Positions 6,730-13,645 are shown, numbered from the stretch's first letter. The stretch: DNA of 17,353 nt from JBBQTU01 sp038213005 (GCA_038213005.1 JBBQTU010000067.1:1-17353), one strand, 5' to 3'. Program-made: numbers and translations. Notes: generated by a model not told the origin, from the letters alone.

Positions 6730-8481
6730 ATGCCAAAAGACACCAAACGACGCCTTGTCCAGCCGCCGTCGCTTCCGAGGCGAGACTGGGTTGTTGCGCT
6801 GCATCGCCGGCCGACCCGGTGGGATGTGCTGTTTCATGAACTGTCGCTGGCGCTGATCCGGCGGTACTGGCATGCCCAGTCGAGTTTCCGGTCGGACACG
6901 TTGCGGCTTTCTAATGACGAATTGCCCAACGTCGCGCTGCTGCTGTCGCTGGGGCTGAGTCGACTGATCAGTACCAATGCGGTGGGCGACCTGGCCGGGC
7001 AGCCGAGGCCTTCGCTGTGGGATACGGATGCGGCGCGGTTTGAGGAGCTACTGGCGCAGGCGGGCACTGTGTTTCGCGATATCCTGTGCAGCTATCACGA
7101 ACTGACGGGGGATGGGTGGATCAAGCGGAATCACGATGACTTGCGGCTGATCGTCGAGCGGCTGGTGGAGGCGGTGCGGCATTTTGTGGAGTCCAAGTGC
7201 CGGCCGGGCGGCGAGTTGTGGCCCTGTCTGGAAAACCCGCTGGGTGATGATGAGGGGTTCTTCCCGGCGGGGAATAAGCCGGTGGATCCGCAGCAGACCA
7301 GCGGCAACTCGAAGCTGGACGCATATCGACTCAACTGCCTGGTGCATGACGCGGACGATGCGGACACGGTCAAGAGCAAGTTGATCGACTTTGTGCGGGC
7401 CGACCCGCTGCTGGCACCGGAACAGGGGCGTTTTATCGGGCAGCGGCTGGTGGCGCAGAAAGAGCGGATCAAGAGTCCGGAGGATGAGTTCAACATCGCC
7501 TACGCGGCAAACGACGACTTCCTATTCAACCCGACCCGGCAGGGCGGGCTGACACCGGTGCGGCTGTTCATGGACGCCCATCTCTTCCTCACGCCGGCCC
7601 AGAAGCAGCGGCTGCAGCGCTGGGATGCATCGCCGGTGACGGGGATATTCAGGGTGATCTCTAGCGGGGATCGGCTTGTGGAATTGCAGGATCTGTCCAG
7701 TGGCCGGACTTTCCGCGTGGCATGTGGCAGCGCGATGATCGAGCGGTTCCAGCCGGGCAGCGGGGTGCAGACGCGATTCCTGCCGTGGGACGACGGCTGG
7801 GTGTTCTCGGGGATTCAGAAGCTGCTGGATCTGCGGCCGGAAGTGCTGCGGGGCATGGGGGCGCAGCTTAACCCGATGAACTTCCGCCGGTCGATCGACG
7901 ACGATGATGCGCGGGTGACGCGGGCACGCGAACTGACCCGGCTGGCCGGGCAGCAGTGGCAGGCGCTGTTTGGGAGCGACACGGTTGTCTCGCACACGCT
8001 GGAGGAGAATCGCGGCGTCCTGGAACGGTTTGACCAGCATCTGCGGCAGCAGGCCCTGCCTGGCGGCGAGACGACGATCTACCAGGCGTTTGAGAAGGAG
8101 GTGGGGATTCCGGCCCCGCAGGGCGCGGCGGCGGTCTCGCTGGAGGCGGGTGCGAGCTTCCATGACCTGGCGCTGCTGTTCTCGGGGGACCATGGGCTGG
8201 TGCAGTTGGCGGACTACGACTTTGTTCGCCAGGCGATTGATGGCGATGGGATTCTGTCGCCTGAGCAGCGTGGGGCGATCTGGATGTATCTGTCAGCGCC
8301 GTGGATCCCGGCGTGGGTGGCCGACTCGCTGGTTCGCCGCAGCCCGGGGCGCATGGAGGTGATTCTCCGCGACCTGCTGGGGGACGAGGGTTTCACAGTG
8401 GAGAGCGACTGGGATCGTTTGCTGGGGCATTTCAAGCCGGTGGACTGCCGGCTGCCGGTTCGGCCGCGGCCTTGGCTGTGA
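6730..8481 (+). CDS. Uncharacterised 583-residue cytoplasmic protein
   Basis: I do not recognise the family. The protein has no signal peptide or membrane segment and is rich in charged residues, so it is probably cytoplasmic. The N-terminal ~160 residues look largely helical, opening with a Trp-rich stretch (LHRRPTRWDVLFHELS). The middle, ~297-335, reads as a small beta module (TGIFRVISSGDRLVELQDL then SGRTFRVACG), a pattern seen in small barrel domains of otherwise uncharacterised proteins. The C-terminal third is helical, with DALL-type and acidic segments. No nuclease, ATPase or transferase motif is visible. The ATG at 6730 has only a weak GAAG upstream. Codon use matches its neighbours. 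It stands alone, 318 bases after the sulfur operon, so the neighbours say little about its job. Confidence 0.75.
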   Translation: MPKDTKRRLVQPPSLPRRDWVVALHRRPTRWDVLFHELSLALIRRYWHAQSSFRSDTLRLSNDELPNVALLLSLGLSRLISTNAVGDLAGQPRPSLWDTDAARFEELLAQAGTVFRDILCSYHELTGDGWIKRNHDDLRLIVERLVEAVRHFVESKCRPGGELWPCLENPLGDDEGFFPAGNKPVDPQQTSGNSKLDAYRLNCLVHDADDADTVKSKLIDFVRADPLLAPEQGRFIGQRLVAQKERIKSPEDEFNIAYAANDDFLFNPTRQGGLTPVRLFMDAHLFLTPAQKQRLQRWDASPVTGIFRVISSGDRLVELQDLSSGRTFRVACGSAMIERFQPGSGVQTRFLPWDDGWVFSGIQKLLDLRPEVLRGMGAQLNPMNFRRSIDDDDARVTRARELTRLAGQQWQALFGSDTVVSHTLEENRGVLERFDQHLRQQALPGGETTIYQAFEKEVGIPAPQGAAAVSLEAGASFHDLALLFSGDHGLVQLADYDFVRQAIDGDGILSPEQRGAIWMYLSAPWIPAWVADSLVRRSPGRMEVILRDLLGDEGFTVESDWDRLLGHFKPVDCRLPVRPRPWL

Positions 8482-8558
8482 GGTGATGCGCAGGGGGCCG
8501 GGGCGTAAGTTCGGTGACGTATCCACGCGAAGGAGTGGTCCAGTGGGACGGGACAAAC

Positions 8559-8589
8559 CCCCTCCCTAACCCTCGCCCAGGGGGAGGGG
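8559..8589. repeat. CCCCTCCC/GGGAGGGG palindromic repeat
   Basis: An 8-bp perfect stem (8559-8566 with 8582-8589) encloses a 15-base loop containing TAACCCTCGCCCA. Sequences of this form, CCCTCCCTAACCC...GGGGGAGGG, are dispersed in many GC-rich bacterial genomes. It lies 77 bases after the stop at 8481 and could act as a weak terminator, though no T-run follows. Confidence 0.5.
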
Positions 8590-8641
8590 ACAGAAGGCCG
8601 AGTTATGTCACCATATTTATGCTGGCGACCACTTAGGGCGT

Positions 8642-8701
8642 GATCTGCGGGGGAGTGTGGGATGCTCGTGTGCGGGCGAGGACGCCACGCATTACTTGTG
8701 C
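8642..8701. repeat. Inverted duplication, left arm
   Basis: Aligned by eye to the reverse complement of 8984-9046, roughly 52 of 60 bases agree with three gap positions. Shared blocks include GATCTG, CGGGGGAG, GTGGGATG, TGTGCGGGCG and TACTTG. The two arms enclose the intron-like remnant. Confidence 0.7.
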
Positions 8702-8835
8702 GGCCGTGGCTGTGAGCTGATGTGGGGCGTGATGCGCATGAGACAGCGACCGTACGAGGCCGGCTCTTAAGTTATTCTCGCTGGAACGAGCCCATGAGCT
8801 GGCGTGCCAATCCATAGAGATGGCCCATTGACTGG

Positions 8836-8910
8836 AAAGCCGGATGCGGGAAATCTGGCAGTCCGTTTGGCGGGAGGGGAGGCCGAGTTCAATGGGCCTT
8901 CCCTACCCCG
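8836..8910 (+). mobile_element. Degenerate group II intron 3' end (domain V/VI-like)
   Basis: 8836-8868 begins AAAGCCGGATGCGGGAAATC and closes with a GTCCG-TTT strand. That is the layout of a group II intron domain V: AGCCGGAT lower stem, GAAA tetraloop, returning TCCGGTTT. The returning strand has an extra base and lacks a G, so the stem is imperfect. A second hairpin follows at 8876-8903 (GGGGAGGCC with GGCCTTCCC, one G-T pair), then CTACCCC, as in domain VI with its branch A. No reverse transcriptase lies upstream, so this is a dead fragment. The call is by resemblance to remembered introns; a covariance-model search is needed for certainty. Confidence 0.5.
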
Positions 8911-8938
8911 ATCTACTTCCGCGACCGCGGCCGTTTCT

Positions 8939-8967
8939 GGTGGAGTCGGTATCATAGGGACTCCACC
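8939..8967. repeat. Perfect 9-bp hairpin
   Basis: GGTGGAGTC (8939-8947) pairs exactly with GACTCCACC (8959-8967) across an 11-base loop. It follows the intron-like remnant and is followed by GAAAAC rather than a T-run, so it is a poor intrinsic terminator on this strand. Confidence 0.55.
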
Positions 8968-8983
8968 GAAAACAGGCGCGCCA

Positions 8984-9046
8984 GCGCAAGTAGTGCGAGG
9001 CGTCACCGCCCGCACAGGACCATCCCACGGCTCCCCCGGCCAGATC
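8984..9046. repeat. Inverted duplication, right arm
   Basis: Inverted counterpart of 8642-8701. Read on the plus strand it directly follows the intron-like remnant and its downstream hairpin, so it is a candidate 3' exon or part of the same repeated element. Confidence 0.7.
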
Positions 9047-9164
9047 TGATTCTACATTACCCCGCTGACTCCCCGCGTCCCCACATCCCCCTGTCTCGCC
9101 TTCGCCGCGCCCTGTTACGCATCACGTATCACGTTCTACGTTTTACTCTCCCCCTCTCCGCCGC

Positions 9165-10250
9165 TCAGACCCGCACCACTGTGTGCGCCGCCGCCAGCAG
9201 CGGCAACTCCCCCAACCGCTCGCGCGTCGTCTTGATCGCCAGCTCGCTCTGGTCTGACACGATCCACCGTCGCCCGGCCAGTGCCGCAGCCACCGCCGTC
9301 GTCCCGCTGCCGCAGAAGAAGTCCGCCACCCACTCACCCGGGTTCGAACTTGCCAGGATCACCCGCTTGAGCAGCGTCAGCGGCTTCTGGGTTGCATACC
9401 CCGTCCGCTCCGGATCCTTCTGCTGCAGGTGCGAGATGTCGCACCACACATCCGCCGGAGCCACCAGCTCATCCTCGTAATACCGATAGATCTTCCCCCC
9501 ACTCTTGATGCTGTAGAACACCCGGCCATCCTCAGCCGTCTCCCGCTTCATGTGGTTCCGTCGCTCGGTTCCCCGTCGGCTCGAGACCGCATCGGCATTA
9601 AACGTCCACTTGTTTCCGCGAGAATAGAGCAGCAGCGTATCATGCTTCATCGCATAACAACTCCGCGCCCGGCCGCCCGACTGGTAATGCCACACGATCT
9701 CCGCCCGCAGGTTCTCCGCCCCGAACATCTCATCCATCAGCAGCCGCAGATGCGCACTGGCCCGGTAGTCGCAGTGGATATAGATGCTCCCCTTCGCCGA
9801 CAGCAGTTCCCGCATCAGCCACAGCCGCTGCTGCATCATCGTCAGATAGCCCGACATCCCGCCTTCCCACCGGTCCGTAAACGCCAGCTCCTTCTTTGCC
9901 GCCGTCTTGGTGGTATGGAAATCCTTCCCGGCGCAGAACGGCGGGTCGATATACACCAGTTCCACCCGCCCGCCCATTTCCCCCTGCAACCCGCGCAACA
10001 CCGCCAGATTATCCCCAAGGTAAATCCGGTTCCCGGCGGGCTGCATCCCAGCTTCACCGGCCGGCACCGGCCCCTTTACTCTCCCCCCTTTGGAGGAGCC
10101 TTGGGCAAGGGATTGCGTGCCAGCGTGCAGCCCTCTGGCGACCGTCCCGTCGTCCCCAACTCCCTCGGCCGCGAACTCGACTGCTTCAGCCGCCAACTGC
10201 GTTGTCGACAGCTTCCCCGGCCAATCCAGCTTCACACATTTTCCGCTCAT
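9165..10250 (-). CDS. Orphan beta-class DNA N4/N6 methyltransferase
   Basis: A 361-residue DNA methylase of the N6-adenine/N4-cytosine family. The catalytic motif IV is IDPPF (D102-F105) and precedes the AdoMet-binding motif I, DFFCGSGTT (D310-T318); this order defines the beta class. The conserved YATQKP string sits at 285-290, and the region between (~185-280) would be the target-recognition domain. No restriction nuclease or specificity subunit is in view, so it is an orphan, probably epigenetic or phage-derived. The first ~68 residues are Gly/Ala-rich and lack family features. An alternative ATG at 10046 (giving MQPAGNRIYLGDNL) puts the usual GDN motif near the start and may be the true one. 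Neither start has a strong ribosome-binding site. The recognition sequence cannot be read from the protein. Confidence 0.88.
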   Translation of the reverse strand: MSGKCVKLDWPGKLSTTQLAAEAVEFAAEGVGDDGTVARGLHAGTQSLAQGSSKGGRVKGPVPAGEAGMQPAGNRIYLGDNLAVLRGLQGEMGGRVELVYIDPPFCAGKDFHTTKTAAKKELAFTDRWEGGMSGYLTMMQQRLWLMRELLSAKGSIYIHCDYRASAHLRLLMDEMFGAENLRAEIVWHYQSGGRARSCYAMKHDTLLLYSRGNKWTFNADAVSSRRGTERRNHMKRETAEDGRVFYSIKSGGKIYRYYEDELVAPADVWCDISHLQQKDPERTGYATQKPLTLLKRVILASSNPGEWVADFFCGSGTTAVAAALAGRRWIVSDQSELAIKTTRERLGELPLLAAAHTVVRV

Positions 10251-10252
10251 GC

Positions 10253-10270
10253 CCGGAGTTTAAACTCCGG
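10253..10270. promoter_or_regulatory. Perfect 18-bp palindrome upstream of the methyltransferase
   Basis: CCGGAGTTTAAACTCCGG is a perfect palindrome immediately upstream of the methylase ORF (start at 10250). Its position suits an operator or a methylation-sensitive control site, and some methylases autoregulate this way. It may equally be a dispersed repeat. Only the palindrome is observed; the role is inference. Confidence 0.45.
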
Positions 10271-10443
10271 CCACACCCTGGCCAAGCCATCCCCCAACTC
10301 CTCAATCAGCAATCAACAACCACCCTTCCCGTCCCCTCGTGACTCCGTGTCGCTCTCCCCGCATGGGCGTGCCCGTTTTTCCGGGCAGATGTAAGTTGCG
10401 TGTCAGCAAGTGGTTGGCGCGAATACGGTGCTGAAAGAGGTGT

Positions 10444-10535
10444 CGCCCCTTCAAGGCTCATTCAGGGAGAATGGTTCTTACCCAGGGCTGTGCGAGTACG
10501 CTTACCCTGGGCTTAAGAATGCCGCCCCGTTGGGG
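10444..10535. repeat. Dispersed-type palindromic repeat
   Basis: Nested hairpins: TTCTTA-CCCAGGG (10475-10487) pairs with CCCTGGG-CTTAAGAA (10505-10519) apart from a two-base bulge. It is flanked by CGCCCCTTCAAGGCTC on the left and a GCCCC-GTT-GGGGC hairpin on the right. Sequences of this form recur in planctomycete and some other genomes and are often mis-called as short ORFs. The function is unknown. Confidence 0.5.
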
Positions 10536-10594
10536 CTAAGAAATCGCGTGCCTGGAAAAACGGGCATGCCCCCCACATCTCGCCGCGACGCCAA

Positions 10595-10624
10595 CTGGCT
10601 TCTGCTGCCTCAAGCGCATATAAT
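10595..10624 (+). promoter_or_regulatory. Candidate tmRNA promoter
   Basis: A perfect TATAAT at 10619-10624 lies 13 bases before the tmRNA 5' end at 10638, close to the distance expected if transcription starts near the mature end. The upstream hexamer at 18-base spacing (CTGGCT, 10595-10600) is a weak -35. Confidence 0.6.
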
Positions 10625-10637
10625 CTATCCGTCCACC

Positions 10638-10991
10638 GGGGGCGATCGGTTTCGACCGGATGGCTACGGTGGCGGTGGCATGCACAGGATGTCTCGTTGG
10701 CCTGTTAAAATATCGAGGCAAACAAAACTGCTAATACCGGTTTTGAGTATCGCATGGCCGCCTAAATCAGGCGACCTCGCTTCAGGGCGGATGCCCGCGA
10801 CGGTCTGAAGCGAAACTAGCGGGCTGGCCCTCAAACTCGGCCGTTGGCGAGAGGGCGAGAAAACAGACGGCTTGGACCGACCGAAGGATGGCGATTACCG
10901 CCGGTGGGTCCGAGATTAAACAATCGTCTAAGCATGTAGAGGCCGCCATTTGTGTTGTCTCGGGACGAGGGTTCAATTCCCTCCGCCTCCA
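10638..10991 (+). ncRNA. ssrA: Transfer-messenger RNA (tmRNA)
   Basis: A one-piece tmRNA that rescues stalled ribosomes and tags the incomplete protein for proteolysis. The 5' end GGGGGCG (10638-10644) pairs with CGCCTCC (10984-10990) to form the seven-pair acceptor stem with one G-U; A10991 is the discriminator. The 5' part has the typical GATCGGTTTCGAC stretch. The 3' part has a T-arm, GAGGG-TTCAATT-CCCTC. The tag frame starts at GCA 10718 and ends at TAA 10763-10765, encoding ANKTANTGFEYRMAA. The middle contains paired GC-rich segments consistent with the pseudoknots. CCA is not encoded. It has its own promoter and a strong terminator, so it is a single transcription unit. Confidence 0.95.
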
Positions 10992-11000
10992 CTGGTAACG

Positions 11001-11034
11001 TGAGAAAAGCCCGGAGCCTTCCGGGCTTTTCTCA
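11001..11034 (+). terminator. Strong terminator after tmRNA, likely bidirectional
   Basis: A perfect 15-bp stem, TGAGAAAAGCCCGGA (11001-11015) with TCCGGGCTTTTCTCA (11020-11034), and a GCCT loop. It follows the tmRNA 3' end by nine bases. The minus-strand gene ending at 11061 converges on it. A-rich and T-rich arms give a T-run on either strand, so it can serve both. Confidence 0.88.
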
Positions 11035-11060
11035 TGCACCCCGACAACCCCTGACCGCCA

Positions 11061-12137
11061 CTATTTTCCCGCGGACCACCGCTGCACTTCCTCAATAAAG
11101 CTCTCCGCCTCGGCCACGCTGTATTCGCCGCCCACGCAGAACCAGCACCCTTGCGGCTTGAGGTTCTGCATCAGGATTCGCGCATCGCCGATATCTTCAC
11201 AGAGCAGTTGCATCGCCTTGCCGCCAGCCTGGAGGCGTTTGTAGACATCCACCCATTTCCCCGCCGGCCCGTTGCCGGCTCCGTACACCCACTGCACCGC
11301 GTCCAGATCCTTGCACGTCAGCAGCGTATCCAGGTGCCGCAGCGCGCCAGGCCCGTCGAGGTGGAATATGGTCCGATCCACCTGTGTCATTTCCCACAGC
11401 AACGCGGGCAGGATCAGGTCCTCGAACAGTGGGGTCGAGATCATGCAGATCAGATCGCACTGAGCCACGTTCATGCGGCCTTGATGAGGAGCGGGAATCC
11501 ACGACAGGCTCGGCTGCCCGGCGGCGTGGATCATGGCGTACTGGTCGTCGTACATCAGTTTGAAGTCCGGCGTGATGTGCTGCATGGCCGCACGGACCGC
11601 ATCAACATCCTCTGCCATATCCAGGAGCAATTCCTGCGGGTCGCGCAGGGCGGCCAGCAGGTCGCCGTTGGAGTGCAAGTCGGTGATGCCGGTGATCCAC
11701 TTCTCACGCCCTCGCTCGATGGACTGCCGCGTGAGTTTGCGGATGAAGTCCCAGTAAGGCGTATCGAGGTTGCACTTGAGTTTCAGGACGTCGGCGCAGC
11801 TCGCGGCGATGGGTTTGGACCAACTGGAGTCAGGGCTGAACTCAAGGTCGGCTCCGTAGACGGTGGCGCAAACCTCTGGCCCGATGTTGGGCATCAGGGT
11901 CGGCAGCGTGTCGCCGACCATCCGCCGGCCGGTGAAGGCGAGGTCCAGACAGTCGAGGATATGTTCGATGTCAAACCATCGGTCGCGCTGGCTGGCATGG
12001 TGTTTCTGCGGCCACTTCACGTCCCGGTCGTCTTTGGTCCAGATGCTCACCGGCGGACGGTCCATGATCTGGCCGTGCCACCACGCTTCGAATCGCTCGA
12101 GCGTCTTGTCCATGTCAGGCTTGTTGTCCAGATGCAT
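11061..12137 (-). CDS. URO-D superfamily (uroporphyrinogen decarboxylase-like) protein
   Basis: A 358-residue cytoplasmic protein resembling the broad uroporphyrinogen-decarboxylase/corrinoid-methyltransferase superfamily, a TIM-barrel fold. The best signs are FHLDGPGALRHLDTLL and the following strand VQWVYGAGNGP, arranged like the superfamily's late barrel strands, plus the N-terminal FEAWWHGQIMDRPPV. Planctomycetes and relatives encode many such paralogues beside carbohydrate genes, and most are uncharacterised; this one is unlikely to be the haem-pathway HemE. The start ATG at 12137 is chosen because GAGGAG at 12143-12148 is five bases upstream; the GTG one codon earlier is too close to it. 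It lies 249 bases downstream of the CBM9-HEAT gene on the same strand, with its own -10-like box between, so it may be a separate transcript of the same cluster. Confidence 0.68.
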   Translation of the reverse strand: MHLDNKPDMDKTLERFEAWWHGQIMDRPPVSIWTKDDRDVKWPQKHHASQRDRWFDIEHILDCLDLAFTGRRMVGDTLPTLMPNIGPEVCATVYGADLEFSPDSSWSKPIAASCADVLKLKCNLDTPYWDFIRKLTRQSIERGREKWITGITDLHSNGDLLAALRDPQELLLDMAEDVDAVRAAMQHITPDFKLMYDDQYAMIHAAGQPSLSWIPAPHQGRMNVAQCDLICMISTPLFEDLILPALLWEMTQVDRTIFHLDGPGALRHLDTLLTCKDLDAVQWVYGAGNGPAGKWVDVYKRLQAGGKAMQLLCEDIGDARILMQNLKPQGCWFCVGGEYSVAEAESFIEEVQRWSAGK

Positions 12138-12181
12138 CACGGCTCCTCGTTTGAAGGTCCAACGTCGGATCGTCGGGAGGC

Positions 12182-12187
12182 ATTATA
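12182..12187 (-). promoter_or_regulatory. Candidate -10 box of the URO-D-like gene
   Basis: On the minus strand 12187-12182 reads TATAAT, 45 bases before the ATG at 12137. No good -35 hexamer sits at the right distance, so it is only suggestive. Confidence 0.4.
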
Positions 12188-12253
12188 GCGATAGATGGCG
12201 GCACTCGAGGTAGCTGCGAGGCTGCGGCGGCTGGCGCTCGGGCAGGGATCACA

Positions 12254-12279
12254 CGCGGTGCCCGATAGCAGGCACCGCG
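12254..12279. repeat. Perfect 9-bp hairpin in the intergenic gap
   Basis: CGCGGTGCC (12254-12262) pairs exactly with GGCACCGCG (12271-12279) around an 8-base loop, between the CBM9-HEAT gene and the URO-D-like gene. It could slow or end transcription from the upstream gene, but no T-run follows on the minus strand. Confidence 0.5.
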
Positions 12280-12385
12280 GCGGCGCAGCAGGTCGGCGGG
12301 CAGTCGCCGCGGGTCTATCGGCAGGCCGTGGGGCATCGCGCCAGCGCATCGGTGTAGCAGGGCCGAAAAGCCCCGCGGCCGGCTT

Positions 12386-13645
12386 TCATTTCTTCAGTTC
12401 GTCGATCGCCTGCTTTGCGGTAGAGACTTCGTATCCATGCAAGTTCGGGCGCTCCAGATAGGCTTGCAGGAACACCACGGTATCGGCGTCGCCCACTTTG
12501 CCCAGTGCCAGCAGGGCGTTGCAGCGATTGCCCATGACCTTGTCATCCGTCGCAGCGCGAAGCATGGGCTGGGCCTGCGGGAACCGGAGGCGCCCCAGGC
12601 ATGTGGCGGCCGTCGATCGCAGATCCGAGTTCTCGTGCTTCAGATAGGGCGCGATCACCTGCACATACTCTGGCTTTGGCAGCGCGGCAGCCAGGCCCAG
12701 CATTGCATAGGTGGCGTCGGCCGCGGTGGTGTCGGGCTTGGCCAATAGCGAGACCCAGAGCGTCAGATCGTCAGCCGTCACCGCTTTGGGGTCGGTCAGC
12801 TTCATCCGCCGCTGGATTGCGGGCGATCGGTCTTGCACGGCCGGAGGGCTCATCGGGGCGAGGGCGGCATCGGCAGGCAGGGGCGTGAAGGACGCCGTCG
12901 CCCACTTGTCCGCGTTCTGGAGCGTGTAGTTGGACATGTCCCCGAAGGGAATGAGGTCCGTCTTCACTGGAACATGCGGCACACCGGCGAGGTAGACGCT
13001 GTCGGCATCGGAGATATCCACGCTGTACCGCAGCGCGTCATCCTCCAGCCGGGCAACGCCCTGGGCAGCGAGCGCCGTGCGCGGCACTGCCACCTGCAGG
13101 ATGTATCCTTCTTCCGTGGCGAAACCCGCAGTCTTCAAGCCCTCGATATCCTGGTTCTTTTCCCAGACGCGGATCGCCCCCTGCTGAACGTTGCCGGCCG
13201 ACGGCGGGGTGATGATCAGTTGCCGCGCCTTGCCGGCGGCCGCCAGGTATATCTCGACCTTGTCGCCACCCCAGATCATCTCCGGGGGCGACTGGTTAAA
13301 GATAATGTCATCCGTGACAACGAAGAGAAAGTAGATGGCATCGTCGTCGCTGCAGACCGTGACCCTGGCCGACAAATCCTCCGGGCCGGTATAGAACTTG
13401 AGTTGAAGATGCGGAAGCTGGTGATACACGCCAGCGGTGCCTTCCGGCAGTCGCAGGCTCTCGGGGGCGCCGACCACTCGAAACGGCATTGCCGGGGCCT
13501 TGTGCGCCAGACGATACAGCGGCGTTGTGCCTTGGACGTCTGGCGGGACGGCCGGTTCGGCGGCGACCAAGGCCACACTCAGGCAACATGCACCAACACC
13601 AACGCCAACGCCAACGCCAACGCCTGGCCACATCTGCTGTCTCAT
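12386..13645 (-). CDS. Secreted CBM9-like and HEAT-repeat protein
   Basis: A 419-residue exported protein. Residues 1-29 form a signal peptide whose hydrophobic core begins with five Gly-Val pairs (8-17) and ends around ALVAA-EP. Residues ~85-255 look like a family 9 carbohydrate-binding module: DDAIYFLFVVTDD, WGGDKVEIYL, and a following IPFG segment are the usual landmarks. Residues ~330-415 are helical HEAT-like repeats (e.g. DLRSTAATCLGRLR, NRCNALLALGKVGD). The combination suggests sugar binding or scaffolding outside the cytoplasm rather than catalysis. The start ATG at 13645 has GGGAG at a good distance upstream. It begins 40 bases after the stop of the glycosidase-like gene, so the two are probably co-transcribed. 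The exact ligand is unknown. Confidence 0.75.
   Translation of the reverse strand: MRQQMWPGVGVGVGVGVGACCLSVALVAAEPAVPPDVQGTTPLYRLAHKAPAMPFRVVGAPESLRLPEGTAGVYHQLPHLQLKFYTGPEDLSARVTVCSDDDAIYFLFVVTDDIIFNQSPPEMIWGGDKVEIYLAAAGKARQLIITPPSAGNVQQGAIRVWEKNQDIEGLKTAGFATEEGYILQVAVPRTALAAQGVARLEDDALRYSVDISDADSVYLAGVPHVPVKTDLIPFGDMSNYTLQNADKWATASFTPLPADAALAPMSPPAVQDRSPAIQRRMKLTDPKAVTADDLTLWVSLLAKPDTTAADATYAMLGLAAALPKPEYVQVIAPYLKHENSDLRSTAATCLGRLRFPQAQPMLRAATDDKVMGNRCNALLALGKVGDADTVVFLQAYLERPNLHGYEVSTAKQAIDELKK
13595..13624. repeat. Hexanucleotide tandem repeat in a signal peptide
   Basis: AACGCC is repeated four times (13601-13624), preceded by one variant unit AACACC (13595-13600). On the minus strand it encodes the Gly-Val pairs of the signal peptide. 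Six-base units keep the frame, so slippage would change signal-peptide length without a frameshift. Confidence 0.85.

Larger units (their letters stand above)
8482..9164. other. Gene-free, repeat-rich intergenic region
   Basis: These 683 bases hold no credible gene. They contain a C/G-rich hairpin (8559-8589), an inverted duplication of about 60 bases (8642-8701 and 8984-9046), a degenerate group II intron 3' end between the arms (about 8836-8910), a perfect 9-bp hairpin (8939-8967), and four tandem ACG-beginning heptamers (9117-9144). The region looks like a graveyard of mobile sequence. Confidence 0.65.
10251..10637. other. Intergenic stretch between methyltransferase and tmRNA
   Basis: These 387 bases hold the 18-bp palindrome at 10253-10270, a palindromic repeat at 10444-10535 and the tmRNA promoter around 10595-10624. 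An open frame runs through it on the plus strand but enters the tmRNA and is not a gene. Confidence 0.6.

Noticed and set aside
8804..9049. An 81-codon plus-strand frame across the intron-like region
   Set aside because: It spans RNA-like hairpins and half of an inverted duplication; no start signal is seen.
8559..9144. Possible CRISPR array among the intergenic repeats
   Set aside because: The repeats are inverted, degenerate or very short, with no regular repeat-spacer pattern and no cas genes.
9429..10394. A 321-codon plus-strand frame across the methyltransferase
   Set aside because: It is a shadow of the methylase gene, which has clear catalytic motifs.
10410..10808. A 132-codon plus-strand frame upstream of and into the tmRNA
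   Set aside because: It runs through a palindromic repeat and into the tmRNA gene and has no family features.
10782..11039. An 85-codon minus-strand frame containing WRRRELNPRPE
   Set aside because: This is the well-known spurious protein read from the complement of tRNA-like or tmRNA T-arm sequence.
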